This document shows positions 1 through 11,069 of a DNA stretch of 64,000 bases, one piece after another. The notes under the pieces were generated by a model. It worked only from the letters and a program-made list of their open reading frames with translations, was not told where the DNA came from and searched no databases. Made by a program: the position numbers and the translations under genes. The DNA is from Ceratotherium simum simum (Eukaryota; Chordata; Mammalia; Perissodactyla; Rhinocerotidae). Where the stretch lies: positions 9,843,775 to 9,907,774 of the forward strand of contig NW_004454177.1 in NCBI RefSeq assembly GCF_000283155.1, read 5' to 3'. Position 1 is the first letter of the stretch; each line of letters begins with the position of its first letter.

Positions 1-227
1 AAAACTAAAAGAGCTCTCTATTCCTTCCCTCCTCCTGGGTTGAGTTTACCCTCCAGTCACAGCAGCACAGCAGGACAACTGCAGGCCTCCCATGCAGGGC
101 AGTGACCTTACAGGTCTTACAAAGCAGAGGAAGGAAGGGTACGTCTCAACCGCAGCAGATAGTCACTGCTTCTCTGAGAGCAGAATAAGGGAGAGGAGTA
201 GGGGAGCAGGCAGGGGTTTCTGCCCAG

Positions 228-583
228 TGTTAAAGATAAACCGAGGCATATTAAAAATTTTAAGAGTTTATATGAGCAAAAGTTGATTGGAATCTGGGAG
301 GCCCAAACTGGAAGTAGTTAGGAGCCCTTCACTGACAGGAGCCTGGGCAAGACTTATAGAGAAGATGGGAAGCAAAGCAAGGAAATTATTTGATTGGCTA
401 CAGCTTAAGTTTGCCTTATTTGGGAAAGCTTAGTTGGCTGTTTGTGATGGGTTGTCCCTAGGTTTTGACTTCTTACCCTTGAGCCGTTACAGGCTTAGGT
501 TTTGCTTACTAGGCTACTAAGGTGTTAAAGTCACCTCAGTCTAATGGCCTCCCTGTTTAGTTAATTTAACACCAGCACTTATC
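228..583 (-). mobile_element. Solo LTR of an endogenous retrovirus, antisense
   Basis: On the minus strand this reads like an LTR: it starts with TGATAAGTGCTGG, has a TATA-like ctataagtcttg, then a polyadenylation-like region with aaactcttaaaattttta, and ends in ...tttaaca (TG...CA form). No gag, pol or env sequence is next to it, so it is a solo LTR. The family is not determined and the high-coordinate edge could extend to about 640, which would place the decamer repeat at 594-623 in its U3 region. This is inferred from layout. Confidence 0.5.
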
Positions 584-593
584 AGCACATACC

Positions 594-623
594 GAAAGTT
601 CCTGAAAGTTCCTGAAAATTCCT
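594..623. repeat. Three tandem copies of a decamer (GAAAGTTCCT)
   Basis: GAAAGTTCCT occurs twice back to back and is followed by a third copy with one change (GAAAATTCCT). Each unit boundary creates TTCCTGAAA, loosely similar to a STAT half-site pair with short spacing. It lies just upstream of the antisense LTR, where retroviral U3 enhancer repeats normally sit. Confidence 0.8.
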
Positions 624-802
624 GTTTTACAGGCTGGCAGGAGCATAGGGAGAGGCAAAGGATGTCTCTCCTGACATGAGCTACCTCTGGTTTGCCATCA
701 GATCCCAGCAGCCAGCCCAGAGCCTGGCAGGCTGCAGATGATTTATAAAAGTTTGTCAAGTGGAGGAAAGGTCTCCCTTTATTGGCTTCATCTAGCAGGG
801 AT

Positions 803-880
803 CTTAACGATGAGGAAACTGAGTCCTGAGAGCCAAGATGACTTACCCAAAGTCTCAGAAATAATCAGTGTCCCCTTCAG
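803..880 (-). repeat. MIR SINE fragment
   Basis: The stretch gatgaggaaactgag followed by a degenerate acccaaagtctcag matches the reverse complement of the MIR core. It is short and diverged. Confidence 0.6.
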
Positions 881-1234
881 CCTTCTTAACTACAAGGTCA
901 TGTTTCCTGGTGCAGGTCGGTTGAGGGCTAAGGTCACTAGGCGGATTGGCACAGGGATGCTGTACATAGAGGGAGCTGGGAGCACAGCAAGACACAAACA
1001 ATATCCCAAGTGCACTACATGGAAACACTGGCCTGGAATGGCTGTGGGTTTGAGATTGGGGTAGGTCAGGAGGGAAGAGGACTTGAAGCCAGAACTGGGA
1101 GGAACTGGGGCTGGTTAGCCTGGAGGAGAAGTGTGATTTCTGAAGTGCCACTGGGTGGAGAAGAATCAAGCTTGTGCTGGATATTCCCAGAGCATGGAGC
1201 TTGGACCAATGAGAGACATACTTTGTTTAGTGTG
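881..1234. other. Unassigned non-coding sequence
   Basis: I see no gene or repeat family here. Short open frames on both strands lack initiation context, splice structure or recognisable protein sequence. Confidence 0.5.
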
Positions 1235-1330
1235 CTAAATTCAACAGATATTAATAAGCACCAGTGTGTGTGCACAATGGTGAACCAGTCCCTGTTGTTG
1301 AGGAGCATTTGGTCTGGTTGAGTCGCAAGC
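1235..1330 (-). repeat. L2 LINE 3'-end fragment
   Basis: attcaacagatattaataag followed by a degraded 'caccagtgtgtg...gtgaaccagtccctg...gaggagcatttggtctg' order corresponds to the reverse complement of the L2 3' end. It is strongly diverged. Confidence 0.5.
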
Positions 1331-2857
1331 AATACCGTGTCAGAAATGCCCAGTGCTGGTATTCACTGTGGGGTAGGAGAGCACAGAAGAGGGCTCCCTG
1401 ACTCTACCTTGTGCCAGGTGAAGGGTGGGGTGGTCAGAGAAGGTTTGAGGAGGCGTTTTGTTTCAATAGGAGATTTTTCTTATAAGTAGTGCTAACCAAA
1501 AGGGAAAGAGCGACCTGAAAGGATAGTGGCAAACCAAAGGGCAGATCTCTTCCAACTCTGCACCGCCATGGTTCTCAGAACGGGGGTAGGGATGGATGAT
1601 GGTGGTGGTTAGGTCTGACCAGGCTGGGATCCACCTGCTAAACCAGATCAGATGCTGCCAGGAGCTCGCCGGCATCTGCTTCCTTATTTGATCCAATACT
1701 GCAAACCCAGACTGTGCACTGCCCCGTCGACTCTACCAGACTCTGCCATGCTTGCTCAACTCCAGCTAGTGACCTGGCCTTAGACTGAAGTCTTTACCTG
1801 CTTCATTGTCTTCCTACTGAGTGAGCCAGGGAGTGAGAAGTGGTGGGTTAGAGGGGAGGATTCCCTGCCTCTCTCAGAGACCAACTCTGTCGTGATCCCA
1901 GAACTGTCCACTGGACTCCAAGGCTCTTTGGCTCTCTATGAAGAAGGTGTAGGTGATGTTGAGAAAGATGGAAGGACCCTGAGCACCTGGGGAGGGAAGT
2001 GTGATGCACACCTGTCTACATAGCCTGTCTGCTGCCTTTGTTGTCACTTCCCCACAAGTGGAGGTGTAGCTTTGGCTGCTTGTACCTCCCTCCCTTCCTT
2101 TCATGTCTCCTCCCTAAGGATCTTCATCTAGCATCTTAGGCCAGCCCACTCAAGGGCAGTAGCAGCTGCTTTCTCCGGACAATGAAGAGTGAACGGCTTG
2201 GTGCCCACATGTGAGCCCTCCTAAGTACACAGATAGGACTCTCAAGACAGCTTTGGAGATGGTCTTTGCTGGCTTCCTCTCTTAAAACCTATTTCTAGCT
2301 CCCTCTGTCCTCCAAGATTCCAATGATGTTTTCCTGAAGGTTTGAACTCTACCTCTCTCTAAATTCTCCCATAGTCCATTTTTATCCTCATTACTGCCCT
2401 GCCGTGATCCTGTTCTCTCACAAGAGATTGCCATCCAAGACCAATTCTTCTTCTGGGACCAGGGGACATGATTTGACCCCAGAAGCTAACATATCCACCT
2501 CTGAGATACTGGAATTCAGAGAGGAAAGTGATGCTCTTGTCTTCTAGATATCAAAGTCTAGGAGCCTTAGTGACAGCCCAGAACCACTTTTTACCAGACC
2601 TGTCCCATCCCCTTTGGGCCTGCTCTGCCCTGGCCCTATTCCACTGAACACACTCACCCAGACTGAATGCCCTCTTGAATTACCTTGGCTAAAATATTGC
2701 TGACATCAAATCCTTCTTTGCTGAGGCTGACAAAAAAGAAACGCACAATAATGGCAAACCATCTGGTGGTGCTCTGTAGTTAATATGCTTTCAAATGTAC
2801 TTTTTTCCAGTTATTTTAACAACTTCTAGGTGGGAAGAGAAAGTCCTGTTATTTCTT
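1331..2857. other. Unassigned non-coding sequence, 1.5 kb
   Basis: Mixed-composition DNA with no recognised repeat or exon. All open frames are shorter than 80 codons and none has recognisable protein motifs. Confidence 0.5.
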
Positions 2858-2932
2858 TTTACAGATGAGTAAACTGAGGCTCCTTGAGTTCATAGACTTA
2901 GAAGCCACGCAAAGTCTTGAATCCAGACTTTT
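2858..2932 (-). repeat. MIR SINE fragment
   Basis: ttttacagatgagtaaactg and the following degraded gcaaagtcttgaatccagac match the reverse complement of the MIR core and tRNA-like half. Confidence 0.6.
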
Positions 2933-3072
2933 TCAAGGAAAGGTTTAAACTGATTCAACCTTTTAAAATCTTCAGTTTATATTTTAGTTCCCTGCCTTAT
3001 TTCTTTAGAGTCTCATCTAATTTATATAGCTGTTCTACAAGGGCCCTTTTTAGAAGATCTCATATTTGGTGT

Positions 3073-3750
3073 TTAAAAAAATTGGCCACACAGAATCCCG
3101 CACATGGATGTTTATAGCAGCTTTATGCATAATCGTCAAAACTTGGAAGCAACCAAGATGTCCTTCAGTAGGTGGATGGATAAATAAACTATGGTACATC
3201 CAGACAATGAAATATTATTTAGCAGTAAAAAGAAATGAGCTACAAGCCATGAAAAGACATGGAAGAATCTTAAATGCATATTAATAAGCGAAGGAAGCCA
3301 ATCTGCAAAGGCTACATACTGTATGATTCCAGCTATAGGACATTCTGGAAAAGGCAAAACTATGGCAACAGTAAACATATCAGTGGTTGCCAGAGGTTAG
3401 GGATGGGGAGGAATGCTAAGCAGGGCATAGAGGATATTTAGGGCAATGAAATTACTCTGTATGATATTGTAATGGTGGATACATGTCACTATGCATTTGT
3501 ATAAATCCATAGAATGTATAACACCCACAGTGAACCCTAATGTAAACTATGGGCTTTGGGTGATCATGATGTGTCAATGTAGGTTCATCCATGGTAACTA
3601 ATGTACCACTCTGGTGGGGGATGTTGATACTGAGGGAGGCTATGGATGTGCAAGGGCAGAGCGTATATGGGAAATCTCTGTACTTTCCCCTCACTTTTGC
3701 TGTGAACCTAAAACTGCTCTGAAAAACAAAGTCTTTAAAAAAAAAAGGCC
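3073..3750 (+). mobile_element. L1 LINE, old 3'-end fragment (L1M type)
   Basis: Sense-strand L1 3' end: 'ttggaagcaaccaagatgtc', 'gaaatattatttagcagtaa', 'tgtatgattccagctatagg' and finally 'aacctaaaactgctctgaaa' before an A-rich tail at about 3,738-3,750. The order is that of the ORF2 end plus 3' UTR of old mammalian L1 elements. It is 5'-truncated with no coding capacity. Confidence 0.9.
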
Positions 3751-4300
3751 TCAAATTCTTAGACACTCCTTCCATTGAGAAGTAGAGCTATGTCCCCTCC
3801 TCTTGAATCTGTGTAGGATTGTGACTGCTTTGGCCCATAGAATACAGAGGAAGTTATGATATGAAGCTTCTGAGACTAGGTCATAAAAAGGCACATAGCT
3901 TCCACCTGGTTCTCTTGGAACATTCACTCTCTGGCTGCTCTCTCTGGTAGTACTCCCTCTTGGAACCAGCTAATATGCTGTGGGAAGCCCAAGCCAGATG
4001 GAGATGCCCCACGTAGGTACCTGGCCGGTAGTCCCAACTGAGCCCAGCCTTCAAGTCATCCCAATCCACATACCAGACGTGAGAGTGAAGAAGCCTCCAG
4101 ATGATTCAACCCCCAGCTGTTCATATTGTTCCCAGCTGTTTGAGTTTCTCAGAAAAGTCCCCAGACATCAAAAAGCAGAGATAAGCCATTCCTGCTGTTC
4201 CCTGTCCAAATTCTTGACCCACAGAATCTTCGAGCAGAATAAAATAATTTTTGTTTTATTTAGATGGAGTGGTTTGTTACACAGAAACAGATAACCAGGA
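3751..4300 (+). mobile_element. LTR-type repeat (ERVL/MaLR-like), solo
   Basis: The sequence runs from cacctggttctcttggaaca through gaagcccaagccagatggag and gaagcctccagatgattcaa to an AATAAAA signal near 4,240 and the terminal gataaccaggaca. This is the order of a common mammalian LTR. It directly abuts the L1 tail at 3,750. The subfamily is uncertain. Confidence 0.65.
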
Positions 4301-4439
4301 CATTATGCCAGACCAAAACGTTATGGGAATTCACTTTCTCAGACTCCCAATCACTCTCAGACAGGCCAGGAGTGCACTGCTGGAGAGAGGCACATATTGG
4401 TCCATAGGATCCATTGCCAGGCCTGGATGTGATGGCTGG

Positions 4440-4745
4440 GCCACTTTACCTTTGCTTCTTGCCAATCATTTGGCTAAAAGGAGAAGTAAACGGTGCCATT
4501 AATTACCCTTTACCCTCCTTGCTCCTCCCTTCTGTCTGAAGGGGGCTGCTCACAGGTCTGAGCCATGCGAGGAGGACCCTGTCCCCAGGGCCTAATCAAT
4601 ATCTGCCTCTCAGCCAGCTCTTAGGGGTTGTTAGTGCTGCATTTACAAAATAACTGTATTGACCATGGGAGAAGATAATTGCAAGTGACAAATGTTCACT
4701 TTGGCACACAGCTCGAAGCTCTCTCTGGGGCCCCGGCAGAGCTAC
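4440..4745. other. Possible conserved non-coding block
   Basis: Non-repetitive sequence with several homeodomain-type TAAT cores (ccattaattaccc near 4,495, cctaatcaatatc near 4,590, gataattgcaag near 4,673). The character is like developmental enhancers. Conservation is inferred, not measured. Confidence 0.3.
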
Positions 4746-4838
4746 TGAGCCTCCTGTGTCATACACACAGGATGTGGATGTGGGGTGTCTGGGTGTGGGG
4801 AGGAGTTGGGAACTGAATGGGGGGAATGCCAGAAAGGG

Positions 4839-4841
4839 TGC

Positions 4842-4905
<64 letters not shown>
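4839..4905. repeat. Compound microsatellite (TG)n(AG)n
   Basis: About 13 TG units run directly into about 20 AG units with one GG interruption near the 3' end. Open frames crossing it encode only Cys-Val or Arg-Glu dipeptide runs and are artefacts. Confidence 0.98.
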
Positions 4906-5360
4906 TTGGGCTCTGACCCATCAGGCCATCCCACCTCTAAGTCCTGCACGGGCAGCAGACAGGCTGTGAAATACGGACAGTCAGGGCTGCTGCTCTTTTT
5001 TAATTTGTTTTTTTTTTCCATGGGGCCTAGAATGATGGAGACACTTCCTTCCCAGTTCCTTTCTTTAACCACCTCCTCCAGGAGCTGAGTAAGATGAAAC
5101 TGAATGGTCACTGGTGACTGAAATCACCAGGGAATGGGAAATAGGAAAAATACTGACCTAATTGGGGCAACAGTAGAATCTGGGTGACTAATTAGGTCAT
5201 CAGTTATGTTGTGGCTGCATAATACATTTTCCCAATAAAAATTTTTTTCATCAAATGGTAGCATATGGCAATGCTGTTCAGCTCCATGCGTTTTTTTCTA
5301 CTTTACAGTATATCTGGTGGACTGTTCTATGTTGATACCTAGAGAGGTCCCTTATTTCTT

Positions 5361-5573
5361 TTTTTTTTTAATTTTATTTATTTATTTATTTTTTCCCCCA
5401 AAGCCCCAGTAGATAGTTGTATGTCATAGCTGCACATCCTTCTAGTTGCTGTATGTGGGACTCGGCCTCAGCATGGTCGGAGAAGCGGTGCGTCAGTGCG
5501 CGCCCGGGATCCGAACCCTGGCCACCAGCAGCGGAGCGCGTGCACTTAACCGCTAAGCCACGGGGCCGGCCCT
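5361..5573 (-). mobile_element. ERE SINE with 18-bp target-site duplication
   Basis: Reverse complement of the perissodactyl ERE: it starts with a T-rich tail, passes caaagccccagtagatagtt and the B-box-like gggatccgaaccctgg, and ends with gccacggggccggcc. The flanks agaggtcccttatttctt (5,343-5,360 and 5,574-5,591) are identical over 18 bases, which indicates a relatively young insertion. The tail belongs to the 'cccaaagcccc' subtype. Confidence 0.96.
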
Positions 5574-5670
5574 AGAGGTCCCTTATTTCTTAATGAGTGT
5601 ATATGAAATTTGATTTTATGGATGTACTATCATTTAGTCAATCAGTTTCCTATTGATGGATATTTAGACA

Positions 5671-5825
5671 AGTGTTTCTCAAACTGTAAAGTGCACATGA
5701 GTCATCTGGTGATCTTGTTGGAAGGCAGGTTCTGATTCAGTAGGTCTAGGGTGGGGTCTCTGCAATTCTGCACTTTTGACAATCTCCCAGGTGATGCTGA
5801 TGCTTCCGGCTCCACTGATCACCCC
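5671..5825 (+). mobile_element. MER5A-like hAT-Charlie DNA transposon remnant
   Basis: agtgtttctcaaactgtaaa, ctgattcagtaggtctaggg and caggtgatgctgatgcttcc follow the MER5A consensus in the sense direction. The right inverted repeat is lost. It is non-autonomous with no coding capacity. Confidence 0.88.
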
Positions 5826-6120
5826 GTGAGTAGAGAGGATTCAGCCTGCTTTCAACATTTTGCCATTGTAAACAATGCTGCAATAAATATTTTTGTAGAT
5901 GCCTTTCACAATGTGCGATTCTACCTGTAGGATGAATTTATAGAAATAGAATTTCTGGGCCAAAGATGTGTCTGTGCCCTGGTAACTTGATAGATACTGC
6001 AAACCGCCCTTCATAGAAGGTCCACTCTTCCAGCACTGTATACGAGAGCTTGTTGACCCAACACCCTGGCCAATAGGAAGCATTATTAAACAGAGGTGTT
6101 TCCATTTCTCCTTAATATTT

Positions 6121-7240
6121 TTAGTTTCTATTTTATGAATTTAGATGTATATTATTTAGAGCTGTTAGAACTTCAGGGTGAATTGGACCCTTTCTTTATA
6201 TAAGCTACCATTTTTTGTTCTGTTTAACACTTTTTGCTCTGCCTTCCAACTTCAAATTTGCATTTGCCTGGCGTGCCTTTGTCCAGGCTTTTCTTTATAT
6301 TCCTGTATATTTTTATTTAAGATTTTTCAAACTTAATTTATTAATTACTTCACTTGCATATGCATATTTAAAGTCATATGTTATATAAAATCCTAATTTA
6401 GAAATGCAGTTTCCTCCACCCTCAATTATTTCACGAAATCATTTTGTTCAAATTCTTCGCGTGCATTTTCAAGATTATGGTTTTCTTCTCCATCATTAGA
6501 GACAATGTTCTGAGTCATTTCTCCCAGTTTTCCAGAGCACAGCGGCTCCACCTCCTTCTAAAGGTTGAGATACCACAGTTTCTGATTCCATGGGTGCTAA
6601 TGTCACTGCAAAAGTCATGCCGGGCTACAAAGACTTGTTCTCTAAACATCCATCCGTTTGTCCTGTAGATGCCAATTTATGAGCTCCTCAACGGAGCTAC
6701 TAACTGTGCTGTCTTTTCCTTTTCATTTAATTTATGTTTTTTATGAATAACACATTGAAATAGATAGAATTATATTGATATACATAAACATTCTATGAGG
6801 CTTATATTTTAAAATAAAAGAAAAATTCCCCAGTCCTTTCTGTCCACAGCTTCTGCACTCAGACAAGGCAACCACTTTGAATTCTTTCAGCTTTTCTGTC
6901 GTTTTCTCTATATTTCTAAATAACACACTCATAGTGCTATTTTTTCATGTTTTAAAGTTTTAGATACTATCTATTGACTTCCTACAATGGAAAATGTGGA
7001 TTAGCTCTTTCAGTCTGCTCTTCTTCATTTCCCCTCTCAATTCTCCTAATATAGTCATATTATAATTTTGGGAACTAAATAAATATTCAGTGTTTGTAGT
7101 GTAGTGATTCTATGAATATTATTTAGAGTTGAGCTATGAGGTGAATCATAGTTAAGCTTCCTTTCTCACAACTTGCTGTGTTTTTTCCTACAGTTACTAC
7201 TGGTTTTGCTTTTCTTTTTTTGGTTTGCATCGTTTTCTCT
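6121..7240 (-). mobile_element. AT-rich sequence, probably degraded antisense L1
   Basis: 'ttagaacttcagggtgaatt' followed by 'ggaccctttctttata' near 6,167-6,203 resembles the reverse complement of L1 ORF2. The remainder to 7,240 is AT-rich and flanked by L1 on both sides but too decayed to assign by eye. No gene is seen. Confidence 0.45.
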
Positions 7241-9445
7241 GTATTTATCATTAATTTACCAGCTCTCTGACAGAAGTGTAATTCTTGTCTCAGTATGTTC
7301 AAAACTCCAGTAAGAGGTGATCCTGGAGGCCCCCGGCCTCTTACTGTGATCCGGATTGGTCACCCTCTCCACCTGCCGCCCCGCTGTCATTCCGGGAGCT
7401 CCCTTCACCACCCCCGGGGACCCCCTTTGCTCTCTCCTCTGTCGGGTCCCCTGTGTCCCAGCTTTCTCTTTGTTTACTTTCATTTAGGTGGGGCCATCTT
7501 CTAACAGCTTTCAGAGAAAAGAAGCACGGAGGTCAAACTTCGGAGGATTCTTATCTCTGAACATGTTCTTATTCTGTCTCCATAGTTGATGGATAGTTTG
7601 GCTAGATATGGAATCCTGGGTTTGATATAATTTTCCCTTAGAATATGAAGGCCCATTGTCTCTTAGCTTCCAGTATTGCTGAGAAATTCTTCTGATACTG
7701 GAGCCTTTGAGTGTGACCCCCAACTTCCCCAACCCTCTTCCCGCCAATGTGTCACCTCTCTGGGTGCCTCTAGGTCACCTCTGTACACTTAGTCTTCTGA
7801 GATTTTATGGTAATGTGCTAGGATACCGGCTTTCTTGCATTGTGCTGGGCTCTCGATGATAGGAACTCTCAACGTGGAAACACCTCTTTCAGGTCTAGGA
7901 AATTAACTTGCATGATGTTATATTTTGAACAGATTCCTTGCTTTTTTTCCTCTCTTGTCTCTTTCCAAAACTCATATTATTATTGGATGTTTGACCTCCA
8001 GGACAAATCCTCTAATTTTTCTCTCTTTTCTAGTCTCAATCTCTTTATCTTTTTATTATTATTTCTAAGAGATGTTCTTATCTTTATCTTCTAACGCTTC
8101 TATTGATTTTTACATTCATGCTATTATATATTATATATTTTTTGTTTCCTAAATCTACCCCCTCCCTCCTTTGTTGGCATTCTGTTCTAATTTCCATAGA
8201 TGCAATAGCTTATTTTCATCTCTCTGAGAATATTAACTGTAGTATTTGGCAGGTTTTTTCCGCTCCCTACTTTGATTCACTTATTTTTTTTTGAGGAAGA
8301 TTGCCCCTGAGCTAACATCTGTTGCCAATCTTCTTCTTTTTCTTTCTTCTCCCCAAAGCCCCAGTACATAGTTGTATATCCTAGTTGTAGGTCCTTCTAG
8401 TTCTTCTGTGTGGGACGCTGCCTCAGCATGGCTTGATGCTGATGGCTGATGAGCTGTGAGTAGGTCCCACGCCCAGGATCTGAACTGGGGAACCCTGGGC
8501 TGCCAAAGCAGAGTGCGCCAAACTTAACCACTAGGCCACTGGGGCTGGCCCTGATTCACGTTTTTTTTAAGTTGTTTTTCTATTTGGTGTCTGTTTCATA
8601 TTAGAAACTTTCTTAAATCTGTTGACCTTTGCCTAGTTGTTGACGTGTAAGAGTGAAGCATTACAACGTGGACTGGAAGTTCTGGTACATGGCCAGATTG
8701 CCCAGTAGTGGGTTTCACTGGGGAGTTACCGGGCAGGGACCAGGTTGCTTCACTGAGAACTCTCCATCCCCCTGCTATGACATTATTTTTTCTCTTGACC
8801 AGTCAGTTTCTGCAGAGAGGAATCTGCCTGTCTGCTGCCTTGGGCGATGGGGTAGGGATGGGGAAATGTATTTAGATGCTCACTTCTGGGAGCTCGGTGG
8901 GGAAGAGGGCTAGGGAAGGGGGTCTCCATTTAACATGTAGACCTTCAGTTGATGCTCTTGTTTATGGGATGGCATGCCCATTTTCAGAGTCCCTCTGGGC
9001 CTCCGTCTCTGGAACCTGAACTTCCTTTCTGCCTGACTCTGTGGGAGGGGGCCTAACTGCTGCTTATACAGACTTGGGGGGGTTTTCAGCACCCCCCACA
9101 CCCTGCCTTGAAAACCCTTTGTGCCTCCCCACCTGGAGCCTTTCTGGGATCCTGTGCACTCAAACAGTTTTGCTTCTGCCTTCCCCACTCCACTGCCGTC
9201 CCAGCAGGCAGTTAAGGCCCAGCTCTTTTTAGTCTGCTGAGTTTCTTCATGCTGCTTCTATTTTTTTTTCCAAGTTCCAAAATTCTGTTTACATCCCTTG
9301 CCTGCTTTCATCTCCTCTCCTGTTCTCTTTGTTGTGGTTTTATGCCTTTTTTAATGCTTTTACTGTCATCTTTTTAGTCACATCAGGGAAGACACAGACA
9401 CAAATATGTTCATAACTGCATGTTTAGCTGGAACCAAGCTATCCT
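7241..9445 (-). mobile_element. Antisense L1/HAL1-type LINE, ORF1 and 5' region
   Basis: On the minus strand around 7,964-8,020 the translation reads R-E-K-L-E-D-L-S-W-R-S-N-I-Q followed by two stops. This aligns with the conserved L1 ORF1p stretch around ..KLED..RRSN.R. The flanking 'gatagtttggctagatatgg' and 'gtgggtttcactggggagtt' match known LINE segments. ORF1 is dead. I see no ORF2 of normal length between this and the 3' part at 5.2-6.1 kb, so a HAL1 (ORF1-only) element is possible. The ERE at 8,281-8,551 splits it. Confidence 0.7.
8281..8551 (-). mobile_element. ERE SINE, full-length, antisense
   Basis: T-rich tail, gaggaagattgcccctgagc, ccaaagccccagtacatagt, cctcagcatggcttgatg, and the end ccactggggctggccc. 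Target-site duplication tgattcac at 8,273-8,280 and 8,552-8,559. A short imperfect duplication (gatgctgatggctgatgagc) lies in its middle. Confidence 0.94.
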
Positions 9446-9469
9446 TTCATTTCTACTCTTTCTGAATCA

Positions 9470-10075
9470 CTTTGTTTTAGGTGTGTCAGAGTGATCTTTT
9501 CAAATAGCAAGCTTAATCTTACCTCTCTTTGGCTTAAAATCAAGGCTCTTGACGTTTTCTTAGAATGAAAGCCCAAGGCCTTTGACCTGGCTCAAAGGCC
9601 TGCATGATCTACCTCCTGCCTCGCCTCCCCCAAGACAGTACTCACTTCCGTTATTCTTTTCCAGCCATGCTGGATTTTGAACATGCTGTTCCTTCTGCCT
9701 TGACACTCTTCCTTCAACTGCCCTTCACCTGATTAATTTCTTCATCCTTCAGTGCTCATCTCTATTCTCCCTTCTTCAAGGAAGCCTCTCCTGCCTCTAG
9801 TCCAGGCCAGGTTTCCCATTACGCACTTCAGTAGCGCTCTGCACGTACATTTACACACCTAATGAGTTGCTGGATGGCGTGTCCTTCACTAAGCTGTAAG
9901 TTCTTAGCTTTAGCAAGGAGTTTAGCTTGGAGGGAGGGGGGCAGAGCTGGGTGCTGTGAGGCCGGGGAGCACATCTGTCTTCTTTCCTGTTGTGTCCCAC
10001 GGTCTAGAACAGCACTTGCACAGAAAGGCTACTTGAAGTACAGCTGTTGGTTGAATGAATGAATGAACGAACGAG
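9470..10075 (+). mobile_element. L2 LINE 3' end, about 600 bp
   Basis: Sense L2 order: gtgtcagagtgatcttttca, aaaggcctgcatgatctacc, catgctgttccttctgcctt, caaggaagcctctcctgcc, and the tail ggttgaatgaatgaatgaac. It is non-coding and 5'-truncated. Confidence 0.88.
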
Positions 10076-10233
10076 TATGCCCCTGGACCTTAGGGGTTCT
10101 CTGGCTCAATATCTACTTGTTTCAGCTGAAGACATGGAGGCTCATCGATACTAGGGGAAGTCCCCTAAACACACACGCACACATTTTTCAAATGTAATCC
10201 TAATAGTAATTGTCTGTGGCGGTTTCTGTCAGT

Positions 10234-10375
10234 CTCATTTTACAGAGGAAGAACTGAGATTCAGAGAGGTCAAGTAACTTGCCTAACATCACACAGCCAA
10301 GTGACAGAGCTGGGATTACCACTCAGGTCTGTCTGCCTCCAAAGCCCATCAGTTTCTTCACTCCATGATGCCCTG
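10234..10375 (-). repeat. MIR SINE
   Basis: ttttacagaggaagaactga, gaggtcaagtaacttgccta and gtgacagagctgggattacc are the reverse complement of the MIR core and B box. Well preserved for a MIR. Confidence 0.9.
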
Positions 10376-10439
10376 AACGGTGACATTCAGACCACCTGCG
10401 GATGGGCCCCGCCAGGGATCAGGGGAGTGACCGTATGAG

Positions 10440-10830
10440 CCAGCCTTCGCTATTACATCTACTCCTAACCTCATGGCTTACAATGACCACCTTTTTGTTC
10501 TCACGTATGGGTCTGTAGGTTGTCTGCCCTGGTGTGCTTGGCTCTGGGCTGAAGGTCAAGTTCAGGGCTGCTTCATGTGTGTTCTCATTCCAGAACAAGG
10601 CTGAAGGAGCCTCCACAGATGCTCTGCACAAATGCTCTGGGGCGTTTTGTTCTCATGGTAGAGAGCGGAAGCTCAAGAGGGCTGCCATAAATGTACAGCC
10701 CTTCTAGAAACTCTGGACCTGTATGCCACATCCACTCACATTCCATTGGCCAAAGCAAGTCACATGGCCAAGCCCAACATACAAGTAAGGGAGGCGTCTC
10801 CTCCCATGGGGGTGGGGGCTTTAGAGAATG
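10440..10830 (+). repeat. LTR-like interspersed repeat, copy 1 of 3 in the window
   Basis: Contains cctaacctcatggcttacaa, and later ccattggccaaagcaagtca followed by catggccaagccc. It is recognisably the same family as 22,399-22,916 and 43,912-44,400. The family is widespread in eutherians; the exact name is not recalled. Confidence 0.6.
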
Positions 10831-11069
10831 AACACTTGCTGAACAGTGAGAGACCTAGTGACCTCCATGGACAATGACAACGCTGGAACCCATTTTCTAG
10901 GGCTGCCAATCTGACAGTGGTGCCTCCTGAGAAGACCCCTCCTGCACCCACATAGTAGGCACCCACCATGTCTCAATGTCCACTTGTTGTTACGAGCACC
11001 CAAGCCTCAACGATGAGGAGGGACTGACTATTAGAGCGGGCGTCTGTTGGCACTGGTTGGTGCCCATGC

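Larger units (their letters stand above)
5231..6120 (-). mobile_element. L1 LINE 3' region, antisense, interrupted by an ERE and a MER5A
   Basis: cagtttcctattgatggata, then tgtaaacaatgctgcaataa, taggatgaatttatagaaat and agaatttctgggccaaagat are the reverse complement of an old L1ME-type 3' region. The LINE is split by the ERE at 5,361-5,573 and by the MER5A at 5,671-5,825, so both inserted later. It may belong to the same LINE as 7,241-9,445. Confidence 0.8.

Noticed and set aside
4596..5111. 171-codon minus-strand open frame, the longest in the window
   Set aside because: Its centre is the TG/AG microsatellite read as Ser-Leu and Thr-His dipeptide runs. There is no domain and no coding context.
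7300..7460. GC-rich patch considered as a CpG island or promoter
   Set aside because: Too short, with few CpGs, and surrounded by antisense LINE sequence.
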